64,000 nucleotides of DNA from positions 186,001 to 250,000 of the forward strand of contig JAJTUP010000056.1 in NCBI GenBank assembly GCA_021399435.1, in the 5' to 3' direction. Positions 1-11,100 of this stretch are shown here, piece by piece. The stretch is from Diaporthe sp. PMI_573 (taxonomy: Eukaryota > Ascomycota > Sordariomycetes > Diaporthales > Diaporthaceae). The translations under genes were made by a program, and so were the position numbers. The notes below the pieces were generated by a model. The model ran no database searches, was not told the origin of the DNA, and saw only the letters and a list, made by a program, of their open reading frames with translations. The first letter of the stretch is position 1, and the number at the start of each line of letters is the position of its first letter.

Positions 1-651
1 TTTGCCTCATATTCTGACTACAACTTCCCGACGTTGTGGTCGTTTGATTGAGACCAAGAGCCCATGTTCGCCAGGCGTCATCCGGAACACTGTTCTGTGA
101 ATTTCCGATTGTTCGTGGGAGGAAAGTCACTCGCGAGTGGTGATGCGGGTTTCCGGGTCAGCTCCTTTTGCCGGCTACACGGGCAAGCGACCACCAAAAG
201 TTGCCCGTAGAGTGGGAGAGGTCATGAATTGTATGAGATATCAATATCGGAAAGTGGCATGTCCTCAATTCTACACTGCTAACGCAAGAACGTGTTGTGC
301 CCCCTGACCTATGAATATCTGCCGTCGCCTCATTGCTTTGTCCCAGTTGCCAAAGAAATAAGCGGTCCGCCACGGCGACTGCTCCAGCTGAAATGATCTG
401 AGAAGGCGTCATTGTCAAGACCACGGGCTGGGTCACGAGCGGTCATGGAGCCGTCACCAATCCGGAAAGTGCTATTTGGGCTCTGGTGCTGTGTATCGTG
501 AACTTCAACTCGGAACCCCACTCCTAGGTTGTATGTATAATTCCGATATCGATCCATGCCTCGAACGTTTTTAAACGCGCCCACATGTATTGGTCTGGTG
601 GAATTTGTGCCTGGGTCATGTCCTATTAATAAACGGCCGACAATTGTCTGC
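1..651. other. No convincing gene; weak minus-strand reading frame
   Basis: I recognise no gene here. A minus-strand frame from an ATG at 557 down to 330 gives 75 residues (starting MDRYRNYTY) with protein-like composition, and a second frame continues to 158 in another phase. This could be a decayed exon pair, but there is no family match I can name and no clear splice pair. Confidence 0.2.
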
Positions 652-783
652 TATTGACGGGCTTCTGAGAAGGCGATGATACGAGAGAACATAAAATCGG
701 GATTTCGTCACTGTGGAATAGTGCCCTTTGACCCAGACAAAATTCTCGAGGATCTCCGGGCCGAGAAGGAGGCTCAAAGATAG
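652..783 (+). pseudogene. pogo/Fot1-like transposase C-terminal relic
   Basis: The plus-strand frame reads a short stretch containing ENIKSGFRHCGIVPFDPDKIL and ends at a TAG at 781-783. That arrangement (E-N-I-x-x-G-F-R-x-x-G-I-x-P-F-D-P) is the conserved end of the DDE_1 domain of pogo/Fot1-type transposases. Only about 40 codons survive, with no start codon and no catalytic residues, so it is a relic. A longer fragment of the same region of the protein type lies at 59252-59662, where the corresponding segment reads ENMRSGFRGAGICPWDPDSV. Confidence 0.65.
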
Positions 784-1311
784 GAGAAGGCAACGGAGTC
801 TGCCAGACAGGGTCCTCTTTGGCCCACTGAGATTCTGCGTCTCTCGCGCCTAACGAGTTCCATGGCAAGGACGTGGAGTCCTGTCAATAGCTGAGCCGAT
901 GCAAATGCAAAACATATACAAACCACGCCATTCGATAGAGTCTTCCTGCAAGGGGATGTTGTTCATTTCGAGCTGCTATTTTTCCTTGGCTGGAGCGGGT
1001 GCTTAAACGATGAGATACGGGTAAATCGAGAGGGAGAGAAGGTGGTGGTGCTTCGCCGAGGAGGTAGGAGGGATCACAACTTATAGCACTACTGGAGAGA
1101 TGAGAAGGGAGCTCTTTTGAGCTGTAATCCTGAACCAGGTTGCATGGGCATGCCTCCACTATTTGTCCCTCGATATGAGTGTAGCCCCCACTTTTTGCGG
1201 CCGGGAAACCATCGTCAGATGTGTCGTCAGGCCCTTCTCTTGACCCAGGACGACTCTATCATATCATATCCCAATCAAACAATAATAGGATACACTGTAC
1301 TCCTTCCAAAT
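784..1311. other. No gene recognised
   Basis: Short frames on both strands lack ATG starts or any motif. I see nothing specific. Confidence 0.3.
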
Positions 1312-1490
1312 TCAGAAATCCCTGTTTTGACCCTCCTTCATGCAAGAGCTCCGAGCCCCTGCGAAACCTCTAAGCTGCTTTCAGAAATCCCTGTTCTGTC
1401 CCTCCTTCATGCAGGAGCTCCGAGCCCCTGCGAGACCTCTAAGCTGCTTTCAGAAATCCCTGTTCTGTCCCTCCTTCATGCAGGAGCTCC
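1312..1490 (+). repeat. 69-bp tandem repeat, 2.6 copies
   Basis: Units begin with TCAGAAATCCCTGTT at 1312, 1381 and 1450, a period of exactly 69 bp. The first unit differs from the second at a few sites; units two and three are nearly identical. Because 69 is divisible by three, the array keeps one plus-strand frame open and would read SEIPVLSLLHAGAPS-type 23-residue repeats. That frame has no ATG upstream, so coding is not supported. Confidence 0.9.
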
Positions 1491-3044
1491 AAACTGTTGA
1501 CCCCCTTGATGGCAGATTGGTTGCATTTTGGGCAGGGGAAGCTGATTTTCTTCTTGCCCAACCTCGCCTGAAATTTCCATAGCCACCGATGTCACGCAAA
1601 CAAACCTCTCGGAGTAGCGAGTCACCTCTACCAACCTCCCCTTGGGCCCCCAGGGCTTGGGGATTCTGGGCCTTCCGGGCCCTCTTTGAACTCCCAAAAA
1701 CACAATCCACCCACAAGAAACGTGTTGGGAATAGCTTCTTCGATGAAAACAGAACACTCCAGTCTATCTCCCTGCTGCTGGGGCTTAATTTTCAGACCCC
1801 CAGGTAATCACGAGAGTTGCGGTCTTTGCTGCATGTTACGGCTATTCAGAAAAATTCTCAATTGAGGAATATGAGGTAACGTACATAGAAGGCTCGCTTG
1901 CTATAACAGGGCATAAGACATTAGCATAAGTACACTACTGTATTGTACAGTACCGATTTCTTTACTACTACATACGTACTTTATTCGAAAAATAAATAAT
2001 ATGATGCCACAGTAAATTACCTCTAAAAATGAACATTTACATGCAACAAAGTTTCCTGCGTGCCACAAGTCCCTGTACTCAATCCAACAGCCATGATGTA
2101 ACCTTTCAAAAAACAGGACTTCTGTCGAGTATTTGAATATACAGTACCGAAGCCTCAAATTCCACTGCTTTGGCATTCAAATTATTCGAGCAAGCAGCTC
2201 TCCTACCTCATGTGAGCCCTTTGCAATGCCCAAGGAGGACTTTCATTTGTTGGCTTCTCAGAACTGTCCATCAAGGTAAGTGAGCATCAAAACCCACGCC
2301 ACGAATAGCATACCCTCGCAATATTTACTAATATTTTCTATGGCTTGAATGCACGGAGACTTTCCTTCAGGCATAATCAACGAATTTTATGAACCAGTTT
2401 GGGGATCGGAGTGTATCAGAAAGATGGTTAAGCGACATGAGGACTAGCATTTTTCTCAGTGTTCGTGCTGAGCACGGCGAAGCATCCGAAAACGACTCTA
2501 TGTTGCTTAACCGGCATGGGAGCCAGGCACCTTCGTCTTCCTCAACTGACCAGGCGCAATCAACTTTCAAAACCCTAGATCAGGATCCCCTACGGTCTAA
2601 GACTAGTGAGGTGCTGTGGGCATCGGAGCCGACGGTGACAATACAAATTATCAACGTTCTGTGGGCCCCTTGACGCCTGTACCGGAAGATGGGGATTTAG
2701 ATGCCTTTGAGAGTTATAGAAATAGTTTTTATTATCTAATACTGAGCCAGCTACTCCTGGCTCATTATTAGTGGCATTTTGATCAATTATGAATAGCCTG
2801 GGGTCTAGGTCGCCGCTATTTAAATGATACACTTTCAAACAATGTTCTGTCCTGTCTCTGGAGACAGGCTATGGATTTATCCTCGCATGATGCTCTGGAG
2901 ACTGAGGTCTGGTTCGCGGCGACCCTGCACTACTGATCGTACGTACTTCTGTTGCAATTCTGAAACTGGAACTGCATTTTTTGAAAATCTCTCTGATTTT
3001 ATGTGACTTCATTCCAGCCCGAGAGAGCTATGGAAACGGAATAT
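1491..3044. other. No gene recognised, AT-rich stretch
   Basis: The interval from about 1850 to 2350 is AT-rich. An ATG-initiated plus-strand frame of 94 codons runs 2389-2673 but shows no domain, signal peptide or clear splice context. I see no reliable gene. Confidence 0.25.
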
Positions 3045-3191
3045 ACGGCCATGAAACATACAGCCACGGAACATGCAGCCACGCAATCTACGGCCACGAA
3101 ATATACAGCCACACAATCTACGGCTACGAAACATACAGCCACGAAGCGTACCTTCACGGAATATACAGCCACGAAACGTAAAGCCACGAAA
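3045..3191 (+). repeat. 15-bp minisatellite, about 10 copies
   Basis: The consensus unit is ACAGCCACGAAACAT, repeated head to tail about 9.8 times with variants such as ACGGCCACGAAATAT and ACAGCCACACAATCT. A further degenerate unit lies just upstream (about 3030). The period is a multiple of three and the array is stop-free in two plus frames and at least one minus frame: one plus frame reads TATKH-like pentapeptides and another YGHET/YSHET-like ones. No host gene is recognised around it. Confidence 0.92.
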
Positions 3192-3260
3192 GTGACTGGA
3201 TTAGATTGCTCGTTCAATTCTATAACTATCCACAGTATCACTCAAGATTGTCAACTAGCG

Positions 3261-3301
3261 GGGTGATCAGCCCGGCCTTTCTAACCGGGTGATCAGCCCG
3301 G
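3261..3301. repeat. Direct repeat GGGTGATCAGCCCGG x2
   Basis: The 15-mer GGGTGATCAGCCCGG occurs at 3261-3275 and 3287-3301, separated by an 11-bp spacer that itself contains CCGGG-like arms. Each copy can fold (CCGGG pairing with CCCGG). It lies 145 bp left of the larger inverted repeat at 3447. Confidence 0.75.
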
Positions 3302-3446
3302 CGAGAAAGCATGCAATGCATATAGAGGACGAGAGGCCGATACGGTGCCAAAACCGTGACATCTACCACCAACGCCACCAGATGCTCTAACCAAAATCGC
3401 AGCCCCCAACCATCCACCACCAACCAACCCCAGCTCTCTCCCGCTA

Positions 3447-3539
3447 CTACCCTATGCCATCCTCCCGGTTAGCCAGACCGGGAACATAGTGCGGGACCAT
3501 CTTCCGGGCTAGCTAAGCCCGGAACATGGCATAGGGTAC
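3447..3539. repeat. Inverted-repeat (MITE-like) hairpin of 93 bp
   Basis: The left arm CTACCCTATGCCATCCTCCC pairs with the right arm, whose complement begins GTACCCTATGCCATG. Inside are two smaller palindromes (CCCGG..AGACCGGG and CCGGGCTAGCTAAGCCCGG). It is too short for a coding element. It could be a foldback element or the relic of one; no target-site duplication is obvious. Confidence 0.6.
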
Positions 3540-3756
3540 TTCCTAACACAGCTTCAACCACTGATCAATTCGAGGTCACAAAAACAGATAATTTTCTTGT
3601 CTTTTCTCTTTTTCCTCTCCGCCGCCCTCTCGAAACTTGCCCCGGACATTAGGAAATTGGCTACATTCGAGTTTCATAACAGTCTCATTCGCCAGGAAGG
3701 TATGTTTGCATGCACGCCAGCGGCACGCCGAAGGTGTCCTTTACCAGTGCTTGCAT

Positions 3757-5627
3757 TTAGCGGAGAAGCTTCTTAGCCCACTCAGCCCTCCCGTACCAGC
3801 CCCTGATCCTCTTGCCGAAGATGTACAGGGGAATGCCAACCGCTATGACCGACACGCTCGCGGCCCCCAGACTGCTAAACACAACAAGCGACCCCGAGCT
3901 CTCCAGCCATCCAACAAGAGGGCCGGTGCCCGCAAATACCACGAGCGAGGCAATCATGTTGGCGGGGGTAAAGGCCTGCGCTGAGTGCTCCGGCATGCAG
4001 TCGATGAGGTAGCTGATGGAGATTTGCAGGCCGCCGGTGGTGCCCAAAGAGATGACGCCCAGCCAGATCAAGACCCAGACGATATGTAGGCCCTGGTTGA
4101 GGGCCGTGCCCAGGGCGATCAGGCCGACGGCCGTGATGGGCATGGCGAGCACAAAGAGGATGAGGCGGAACTCGGGCTCGGCCACGCCTCGCTTCTTGCC
4201 GTTGTGGCGCGCCATGAAGCGCACGCTCGTATCCGACATCCAGCCCCACGCCGGCCCGCTGACCATGGCGACGCCAAAGGCAGGCAGGCTGGTCAGGCCG
4301 ATGTCCGTGGGCGACAGGTTGTACGGCGGGGCGGAGAGGACGATGGAGATGAGGGTCGTGACAGCCGAAACGAGGATCAGGAACAAGGTGTTGCTGAACG
4401 TGGTGTACATGACGGACGGGAAGGCGAGGAGGAGCATGGGCTTCCCAGCCCCCGCGAAAAACTTCCTGTCCGTCAGGCGGCCGGGGAAAAGGGACAGCTG
4501 CTCCCTGTAACTCTTCTTGGCCGGCCTCACGGTGTGGACAGCGCCTTTGATGTCGTCGATGTCGCTGTCGCTCGTGGTCGGACGCGGAAGTTGAGATGAC
4601 TGCCCCCTCTTGAAGTAAGACGACTCCAGCACAAGGAAGAATCCCGGGATGATCAAGATGGCGAAGACCAGGGCGGCGAAGCCGAAAACAGCCGAGATGC
4701 CCAAGGCGTCGGTGATGAAACCACCAATGACCTGGCTGTCGGCCGATTCTGGGTTAGCCAACTGACCTCTTGATGTCGGCCTTGCGTGTGGAGTTGAAAA
4801 TATAAAGACTCACCCAGACTGGCCTCCTACCGTGATCGCCACGTTCCAGAAAGAAATAGCCATGCCTCGCTGATGGACAAAGAAGAGGTCGGCAACCGAT
4901 GCCGTGACAAGTGTAAGGAGCGGCGCGGTGAAAACGCCCGTGATAACTCGTGCCGCTACAAGGGCCGGGTAGGTCTGTTCGTGGTAGATCAGCACTTTGG
5001 TATTCCCTTGCCGGTACGAGGTCGCGTCTCCCTATCTTACCTGGGCCATGAAGGCAATGAAGTTCCCCAGGGCCAAGATGACGAAGGCCAGGATGTAAAA
5101 CGGCCTGCGACCCCAGATTTCCGCCCCTGACACGACCAAGAATGCCGTCACGCCGGTGTAGAAGGTCGGCGCAGTCAAAATGAGCGTCGAAACATCCCCA
5201 TCCGACACGTTGAACTTCTCCGTGAGGACCCCTATGCCCGGGATGAGCATGGTAGTCAAGCTAGGCCGAGTTAGCCCCGTGTCTAAGCAAGTTCATGAAT
5301 GAGGTTCCCAAGTGGACTCACGCATTGGTTGCGGCCGATCCGAAACAGATGACGAACAGATGCGCCAGCTTCCACGCCCGGGACCTTTTGGTTGGCCAAG
5401 TCAGCTCTGGACGATCACATCACGTCGTTCTGTGGCAGAATCTTGACTGCTCACCATAACAAGGGATCATTTGGGTCGTTCTCAGGCTGCGGCTGAAGAA
5501 CGACACTGCCCTTTCTCTTCAAGCCGTCCTTGCCCGTGACGATTTCTTCTTCATCTTGCTTCTCCTCGAGCAATACGGTCCCGAGTGGGGATTCCGTCAG
5601 GCCATCTTCGACCACGCCCCAACCCAT
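3757..5627 (-). CDS. MFS transporter, DHA1-like, five exons
   Basis: Major facilitator superfamily proton antiporter/uniporter of the fungal DHA1 type, expected in a membrane with 12 transmembrane helices; substrate unknown. Reading right to left, the exons are 5455-5627, 5322-5384, 5041-5260, 4814-4974 and 3757-4735; every junction has GT..AG and keeps phase, giving 531 residues. The N-terminal tail ends in NDPNDPLLWS, the usual lead-in to helix 1. Motif A appears as GAEIWGRRPFY, followed by VAARVITG and VHQRGMAISFWNVAITVGGQSGQ. A hydrophilic loop rich in S/D lies mid-protein, as in this family. The ATG at 5625-5627 is the first in frame; a TAA lies upstream. No frameshift or nonsense codon is seen, so it looks functional. 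No linked biosynthetic gene indicates a substrate. Confidence 0.9.
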
Positions 5628-7309
5628 GTTCGACAAGTAGGAATCGAAGGAGCCGGTTTAGCGACAGGCGTATTGAGCCGATCAGGTCCAGATGCAGAGA
5701 ATAAAGGAGTGTACGTTGTGCAAGATCAGGCAACCAAGAAGAAAAGAATAACAGCTATCCAGTAGCCAAAGCCAATCCTGTTGGCAACAAAAAGTGAAGA
5801 GAATTGAATGTGACGGAGAGGAGGCTAACGCAGAATGCTACACTCGGATGCGTGTTCGACGCATAGATATAAGATAAACAAGACCGTGGTGTAAGGGGTA
5901 CGCACATGCAGAGCCAGCCCCAGGAGACGTACCGTGCCCTATCCAACAACCTTGGAACTGAGACAGATCTCTACCGCGACAATCGCCAAGCCGTATTCAA
6001 ACATTCGAATGGCCTCATAGAAGACCTGCTGCCGCTTGCCATGTCCTCCTTGGTGCAGATCAACTTAGGCACGTTTCTCAACATCTGAATCGTGCATGGT
6101 CCAGTACTCTTCAAACGGGGTGCGTAATGGAAACGCCGCGCCGTCGAATCAAAAACCGTCTTACATCCAAACCCCCACCTACATATCGAAGAGCCTCTTG
6201 CTTTCGTACACTTGTTTCTCTGGAAACACAAGACGTGTGATAACATCTTTAAGCATGAATGGATTCAAAATTGATTTTACTAAGCCATAATTACCAATCC
6301 TTTGGTCGACTAAAAAAAAAAAAAAAAAACTCGTGTGGTATTATTATTGGCACCTAGGCCGCCCAGCACAACCAAAAGAGCGAGGATATTAGAGGGTTGA
6401 GGTTGGACGTGCAGGTTTCTATTCCCTCGGGGGTTCTAGGCGTTTCAGCTCAGCATATGTAGTTGGGAATCTTCGTTTCAGCCAGCAGCGCGGCCTCGCC
6501 CAAGTGCCGCTGGCTCGCACGCCGGAGACCCGCGGGCTTCCGCCACCGGGAACCCCTGACCGCAAAAGTGGGCTCGTACCAAAAGCTTCGAGAGAACTAA
6601 ACAGCGTTGTAACAACAAGCACCCTTGTCATGGGGGCCGATCCAGAGCCAGGGATGGCTTTAATACGTCAGTTGGTTCTAGAACTACTGGCGGTCCGGAA
6701 GCGCCGTATTCTGCTGGAACTCGGGGTCACGCAACAATTGATGTCATTATGAATACACAGCAAGCAATATTCTTGTCATAAGCAAGACTTTCTTGTCTAT
6801 GAAAAGCAGAATGATCGCCTGGCTGTCAATTTCATCTTATTTCACTGTCTCGTTAATGGCAGCCGGGGTTTTTGGGACTGAAAGCGGAATGGTCGACGAG
6901 ACCAGTTGAAGGATCGGTAGCCACAGACTGGCCAAGAATCCCAACAAAACAACATCCATGCAAGTTGAGTGTCCGTTGTTATCGACTGAAAGGATAAATA
7001 TCGAGGTCTTGTCGCATGACAGGGTATTCGTGTCCCTTATGATCGTCTTCGACGGCGGCATTTTGGCAGACCCTCGCGTAGTACCCGCAAACCAGCTGGT
7101 AGAAAGCTGACTGAACGGCAAGAGCATGAGATACTCGAGCGCATCTCTCAACTTGATCACCATAACATCGAGCGAATCGTAAATGAGATCCTCGAACGCG
7201 ATCAAATCGGCGATGAACCTCCACCAACTGTCACGTACAAATGGTGCCAACGCTTCCTCAAACGATGCAGCCGGAATTCCAAGGGTGAGGTTACCTTGCA
7301 GATGTCTCC
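5628..7309. other. No gene recognised; A-tract at 6311
   Basis: This 1.7-kb stretch holds only short frames. An A19-type homopolymer lies near 6311-6329, possibly the tail of a decayed retroelement. A 137-codon minus-strand frame at 6837-7250 has no recognisable domain and I do not call it. Confidence 0.3.
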
Positions 7310-8023
7310 ATGGAGATGGGTACTAACTCCGTTCGCTCAGCTCCCGCTGATGACCTCAGTCTAGCGCCACCCGCCGACCCATCCTCCACGGCCCATAGCC
7401 TCAGCGTAGCTTCAATCCTACGGACAGACGCACTACAAGAAATCCTGTGGCCGGGTGAATCGAGTTTCATGTGCAATCTCGCGACCCCAACGTCACACTT
7501 CCCTACTTCTATTGTCAACCCCCTGCGCACCATGGCAGCCCCTACATTCCGAGGATACAATGCCAGTCCGCATTCACTGTCTCCGCCTCAGTCTTTACTG
7601 GTTCCTGAGAATCTGTTCCGTCACATTCGTGTATATCTCGAAAAGTCTTGTCGAAGTATGATTTTCTTTAGGGATGACGAATACGGCAAAACACAAGATG
7701 GCCAGACTTTGACCTCGCCTGTCTCGTGTTGTCTCTCCTCTTTCAAGCCGAGAAGCATCCAAAGTAGGTCGAGGTTTTGGGGCGAGAGGTCGAACTCGCA
7801 GACCTCGGCGTCGCCTGCGCCGCGTAGTCGACAGGAGAGGAGGTGGAGAATCACGTATACGCAAGTCCACGATGACTACTCGACCTTGATGGGTGGTAGT
7901 AGTATGGGTGATGGTGGTGGGGGGTTGAGCTTGGGGTCACTCTTAGAGACTCAGAAGAGCACCAAGGTGAGAGAACAAGACTATCAAAGGAGATGGCGCG
8001 GTAAATATGAAGCAAGCAAGTGA
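7310..8023 (+). CDS. Hypothetical protein, 237 aa
   Basis: An ATG in good context (TCCATGG) opens a 237-codon frame that ends at TGA. The first 110 residues are proline/serine-rich and include SLLVPENLFRHIRVYLEKSC, which vaguely resembles segments of fungal Clr5-type proteins, but I cannot claim homology. The C-terminus is glycine- and arginine-rich and low in complexity. A GTATG donor-like site follows the LEKSC segment, so the true gene may splice there. No neighbour clarifies a role. It may equally be non-coding. Confidence 0.3.
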   Translation: MEMGTNSVRSAPADDLSLAPPADPSSTAHSLSVASILRTDALQEILWPGESSFMCNLATPTSHFPTSIVNPLRTMAAPTFRGYNASPHSLSPPQSLLVPENLFRHIRVYLEKSCRSMIFFRDDEYGKTQDGQTLTSPVSCCLSSFKPRSIQSRSRFWGERSNSQTSASPAPRSRQERRWRITYTQVHDDYSTLMGGSSMGDGGGGLSLGSLLETQKSTKVREQDYQRRWRGKYEASK

Positions 8024-8795
8024 CTGTAGAGGCGACCTGGGAGTGTGGAGTAGCAGCAGATGAGAAGGGAGGCTAGACGGACCCGGTACGCCTGGTGGAC
8101 CCTGGTGTGGAGGTGGCAGGAGTGGCTAGTGAGCCTAGGACTGGGGCTTGACGCTGCTGTGATGCGACCAACGCGACATAATAAATAACGGACAAGAAGA
8201 GACCAGACGAGTCAATCCAAGTCCCCAGCGAGCGGACGTTGACGTTGAAGTTGTTATGTATTCAGGCAGCGGGCAGGCAGCTTGAATGACGACAGTGGGT
8301 GACTTGCCCGTGCTTGCCTCCAATTCCCCACAACTCAAGATTAGATAAGCTCATGCAAGGCACCAGCAGCCGAGCCAAATACCTAGTCTTGTGTACTTGG
8401 GTGGCTGCAATGCACTTAGAAGATGGACGTGCAAGAAGACGAAACTCTTTTGAAAATATTTCTTTGAGGCTACAGACTTGTATAGGATTCCATTGATTCT
8501 GTCAAAAGCCATTTGCAGGGTCCCATGCCCGCTTCATGCGACCAAGAAACCAAACAGACAAAGCTCAGGGTATCTCTAATAGTGCTCCAAAAACCCAGGT
8601 CAGTCTTTCAGAAAGCCTCTAAAAGCAAGTCCAGATTTGTGGCCAGAACCCAGACCTTGAATCATGCCGGCACACACCTCCTTCTCAAACCTAGTGCACC
8701 CAAGACGCCGACGTACAATGCCCCAGAATCGTTCAATTTCATGGCAGAGCGTCCCAATACAGCAAACATGATAATCAAACCTCTCGTGCAGGCCA
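8024..8795. other. No gene recognised
   Basis: This covers the 3' flank of the regulator gene on the minus strand. Only shadow frames are present. Confidence 0.3.
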
Positions 8796-9881
8796 TCAAG
8801 GGTGAACGTAGCCATTGCCATAGCCGTTCACGCCATTCCGGCCCTCAATTCTTGCCCGCTTCTCGTGATGGCCAGAGAATTTCTCCTCCGAACCCAGTCC
8901 TCGTTTGGGTGCCTTGGCGATGTCGTCACAGACGGACTGCATCCTCATTGACAGGTTCTTGCGTTGCTCCCCATCCTCTTGGATGAGTCTCTCGACATCT
9001 GACAGCCTCTCCTCGAAGTGCCGTATTTCAGGCATGAGCTGGGCGGGCTGGAGTTTACTGAGCTGCTCCAGGATGGCATGCGCCATTTGGGTAGTGTTCA
9101 TGTTGTTCCACTGGCTACTCAGGCTTTCAACCATCATTTCCAGCGCTCCATAACGCGTGTCTGCCTTGCTTCCGAGATTGGCAATGCTGTCTTGCCAAGC
9201 AGCCATGTTACAGGGAATGGATTGCTTAGCTGGAAGGCTTGCACACAGCATGGCTGATCTGGGCGTCCTGCAGCCGAGCAGCTCTGTCAAATCATCGATG
9301 GCTTGCCTAGATTTGACTACCTGGTCCATTGTGTGGATAAGGTGCTCTCCCGTATTACAGCCATCCAGATCAATGCTGAGCCGATGAGATATGTCGCAAA
9401 CAAGCTTCTCGCAGTGAGAAGTGTCTATGGGTTCAAAGCTTGAAATTTCTGACGAGTGAGGTTTGAGGTCTAGGAAGTCGGAGGTTTCGTCCTGCTGCAA
9501 GCCGCTTTTGGGTACTGCGCCGTGAGTATCAAGAAAAGGCATAGAACATCTGCTGGCCGGGTTGTCCATATTGGTTGGGAACTGCATAAAATGTTCGTTG
9601 TTTGTGTACTCGGGAATGTCGCTAGAGCCTGTTTTGGGCTCGGGTGTGGTTGCTTCACTTGTGTGGCGAGTTTTTGCAATGTTAGGTTTCCTCGCGACAC
9701 TGTAATTGCAGTGAACTTTACGAGCCGTACAGCGTTCGCATCGTGGCTTGTTTTTATCGCAACGGACCTTGGCTGATCTGCACTTGTCACACGAAGATCG
9801 GAGCTTTGGTTTTGGTTGTGCAGTTCGCTCACCCGTTGCTGGAGAGAAAGAAGCGACAGACAGATTATTGAAGCCAGGCAT
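8796..9881 (-). CDS. Zn2Cys6 transcription factor, AflR-like
   Basis: Probable nuclear DNA-binding regulator of 361 residues. The ATG at 9879-9881 gives the N-terminus MPGFNNLSVASFSP; the frame is open further upstream, but the zinc cluster in AflR-type proteins sits close to the N-terminus, so I chose this start. Residues about 30-57 form the binuclear cluster: CDKC, six residues, C, six residues, C, ERC, six residues, C (C-x2-C-x6-C-x6-C-x2-C-x6-C), followed by a basic YSVARKPNIAK linker typical of the AflR subgroup. The remainder resembles the weakly conserved AflR C-terminal region with acidic and serine-rich stretches and helical segments such as LSDVERLIQEDGEQRKNL. In fungi such factors often control a neighbouring secondary-metabolite cluster, but no such cluster is seen here, so it may be an orphan or a displaced regulator. 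Confidence 0.85.
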   Translation of the reverse strand: MPGFNNLSVASFSPATGERTAQPKPKLRSSCDKCRSAKVRCDKNKPRCERCTARKVHCNYSVARKPNIAKTRHTSEATTPEPKTGSSDIPEYTNNEHFMQFPTNMDNPASRCSMPFLDTHGAVPKSGLQQDETSDFLDLKPHSSEISSFEPIDTSHCEKLVCDISHRLSIDLDGCNTGEHLIHTMDQVVKSRQAIDDLTELLGCRTPRSAMLCASLPAKQSIPCNMAAWQDSIANLGSKADTRYGALEMMVESLSSQWNNMNTTQMAHAILEQLSKLQPAQLMPEIRHFEERLSDVERLIQEDGEQRKNLSMRMQSVCDDIAKAPKRGLGSEEKFSGHHEKRARIEGRNGVNGYGNGYVHP

Positions 9882-11100
9882 TTTGAATGCAAACGTAAAC
9901 CCCGGCTGCAATGCTTGTTGAGTAGTAGTGATATCCGGAAAATCTAACAATTGAATGTTCCGCAAGACTTCAATTTTGGCGTGTTGTAAGGAGAGGATAT
10001 GGTAATGCAAGAATTAGTCAGTGTAGGTTTGTAGTCGGTAGATGGGAAGACCTGAGAGGGGCAAAACTATCTGGTGCTGCGCTAGCCTTTTATACTTATT
10101 GCTTGACTTTGATGCACCCACCCCTGTCATTAGGCAGCTACTTCGTCGCCTTGATAGAAGTGCGCTCTCTCGACTGGTGCTGTCCAAGGACAACTCGCAA
10201 AACAAGTTGGCATCTGTGGCCACTTTCTCTGTCTTTTCTCTCTTCCCCTCCTCTGTTTTCTCTTCCTCCTTCCATTCATCCAGGTCGTCCTGTATTTTCA
10301 AGCAAGCATAAGTCTGGACTGTTGAAAGCCTTGGCGGTTGGGCTTCCGTGCTGTTCGCCTTCGGAAATGTTGCTTCGAAATCAGGACAAGATATCAGTGT
10401 CTTTGGAGACTCCGCGCTCAACACCGTCCATCACACATTGAAGACTAACTTGTTGGTGTGCATGTGAGGAATAAATGAGAATGTTAGGCCCTGTCACGTG
10501 GCATCCAGGTATTTCCTGGTCTGAACGAATGTTGGATGGGAAGTCCTTGATCTCCTCGTCGATTTGATTGCTCGTATGGGCAGTATTAGACAATTGATCG
10601 GGATCAGAAATTGTCCAGTATAGCCATCGGGCAAAGGGCACCTACGTAACCTAGGCCCATTAGCAAGAAAACAAATACAAGAATGCTCAACATTGTTACA
10701 TAATCTGGAGATGACACACTGGGTGCATAATGTCAGGCAATAAGGGGAGAAAAGAGAACGCACCAGTTGTGAAGAAGCCTGTGTCCAGTGAGGTGCTACT
10801 GCGCATAACGGCGTCCTCGGGGAAGACCCAGCCGCGGTTGCGCTTAGCCTCCCTCTTCTCCGTGAGCTGGGGCTGCGGCATCCACCTGTCGCGGGGCAGG
10901 GCCTTCCTGCGCGTGCCCTCGACGGGGGCGCCAATTTCAGAGCGCGCGGGTACGTGGCCCTCGGGTAACGGCTCATCGCTGGCGAGCATACACAGGCCCC
11001 AGAGGGCGAGGCAGGCAGTCAAGCTACAGAATCGATCCACCCGTTCACGCCTGATCGAACTCTGGGTCCAGCAGTGCTTCCCACCTTGCCGTCCCTCCCA
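9882..11100. other. Intergenic, no supported gene
   Basis: This separates the regulator (-) and the NLR remnant (+). A minus-strand frame near 10700-11040 would give a signal-peptide-like N-terminus only if it started at GTG, so I do not annotate it. Confidence 0.3.

Noticed and set aside
6311..6329. Poly(A) tail of a retroelement
   Set aside because: Only an A-run; no upstream retroelement sequence or target duplication recognised.
10696..11040. Small secreted protein candidate on the minus strand
   Set aside because: The signal-peptide-like N-terminus (MDRFCSLTACLALWG) depends on a GTG start; no ATG opens it, and the best splice leads to a stop after 12 codons.
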